Position numbers and translations under genes: made by a program. DNA of 64,000 nucleotides from an uncultured Clostridia bacterium (GTDB lineage Bacteria > Bacillota > Clostridia > TANB77 > CAG-508), in assembly GCA_934130935.1 (NCBI GenBank), contig CAKOYQ010000005.1:44354-108353 (forward strand), read 5' to 3'. Of the stretch, positions 63,931 through 64,000 are shown one piece after another; within the stretch, counting starts at the first letter, position 1; each line of letters opens with the position of its first letter. The notes beneath the pieces are model-generated. The model did not search any database. It saw nothing but the letters and a program-made list of their open reading frames with translations, and was not told the origin of the DNA.

Positions 63931-64000
63931 AACCACGTGTAAAACACGTGGTTTGCTCTTAGCCTAGAAGGCTTTTGTACTGGCACTTCTGGGCTTAAGC
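63931..64000 (+). mobile_element. Possible end of an IS200/IS605-like element (cut by the window)
   Basis: AACCACGTGT (63931-63940) and ACACGTGGTT (63944-63953) form a perfect 10-bp hairpin with a 3-nt loop. A second hairpin, AGCCTAGAAGGCT, follows. The sequence is G/C-richer than the surroundings. Subterminal hairpins of this kind mark IS200/IS605-family ends, and the wording resembles such ends as I remember them. The transposase or TnpB gene would lie beyond 64000, so this cannot be confirmed. Confidence 0.4.

Overview
The window is about 64 kb of very AT-rich DNA from a spore-forming member of the Clostridia, probably an uncultured gut lineage. Evidence for this is the set of sporulation and germination genes (spoIIE, spoIIR, spmA/spmB, an alpha/beta-type SASP, CotF-like proteins, ypeB, an AbrB/SpoVT-like regulator and a Spo0A-like paralogue) together with Firmicutes-type housekeeping genes. 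Most genes lie on the minus strand.

Layout. 72-3314: a GldA/F/G-like ABC transporter operon. 3496-5745: a GDT1-like cation transporter and an ABC-F ATPase. 5746-8480: a gene-poor stretch with a large inverted repeat, tRNA-Lys(CTT), a compact locus built like an Fst/par type I toxin-antitoxin module, and a broken trpB behind a Trp-type T-box. 8481-15208: a GltD-like flavoprotein, family 4 UDG, TatD, AcpS, a WG-repeat protein and small coiled-coil proteins. 15281-27116: spoIIE, then radC-mreBCD-PBP2-minC, a MecA-like adaptor and an M23 peptidase. 27289-33070: CotF-like proteins, the Spo0A-like regulator, pcrA, a SleB-like hydrolase with odd composition, and prfA. 33402-43167: an accessory block with YhaN/YhaO-like proteins, a frameshifted DNA methyltransferase with a PD-(D/E)XK nuclease, and a frameshifted VirD4/TraG coupling protein with two unknown genes. 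43325-63909: DnaJ-like, murF, SASP, ypeB, a glycolipid glycosyltransferase, dnaX-ybaB-recR with the SRP RNA, tadA, tRNA-Arg(CCT), phosphohexomutase and UDP-sugar pyrophosphorylase, spoIIR, murA, yycJ, spmAB and an abrB-like gene.

Four things stand out. (1) The methyltransferase and the coupling protein are both interrupted by the same +1 event. An in-frame CGG codon followed by A is the break point, and skipping its C restores the frame at GGA. By eye I found only two other in-frame CGG codons in the whole window, both in the compositionally odd SleB-like gene. CGG may therefore be a hungry or unassigned codon here. (2) The 6455-6716 locus has convergent promoters, a shared terminator, direct repeats and a 22-residue hydrophobic peptide: the full par-type layout with an unfamiliar toxin. 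(3) Two elements of about 185 nt (18946-19130 and 33179-33365), and probably a divergent third (5820-6186), share a core inside stems that differ in sequence but stay perfectly paired, as expected of a structured RNA or hairpin mobile element. (4) A REP-like unit of about 31 bp occurs as single or paired copies at several gene ends.
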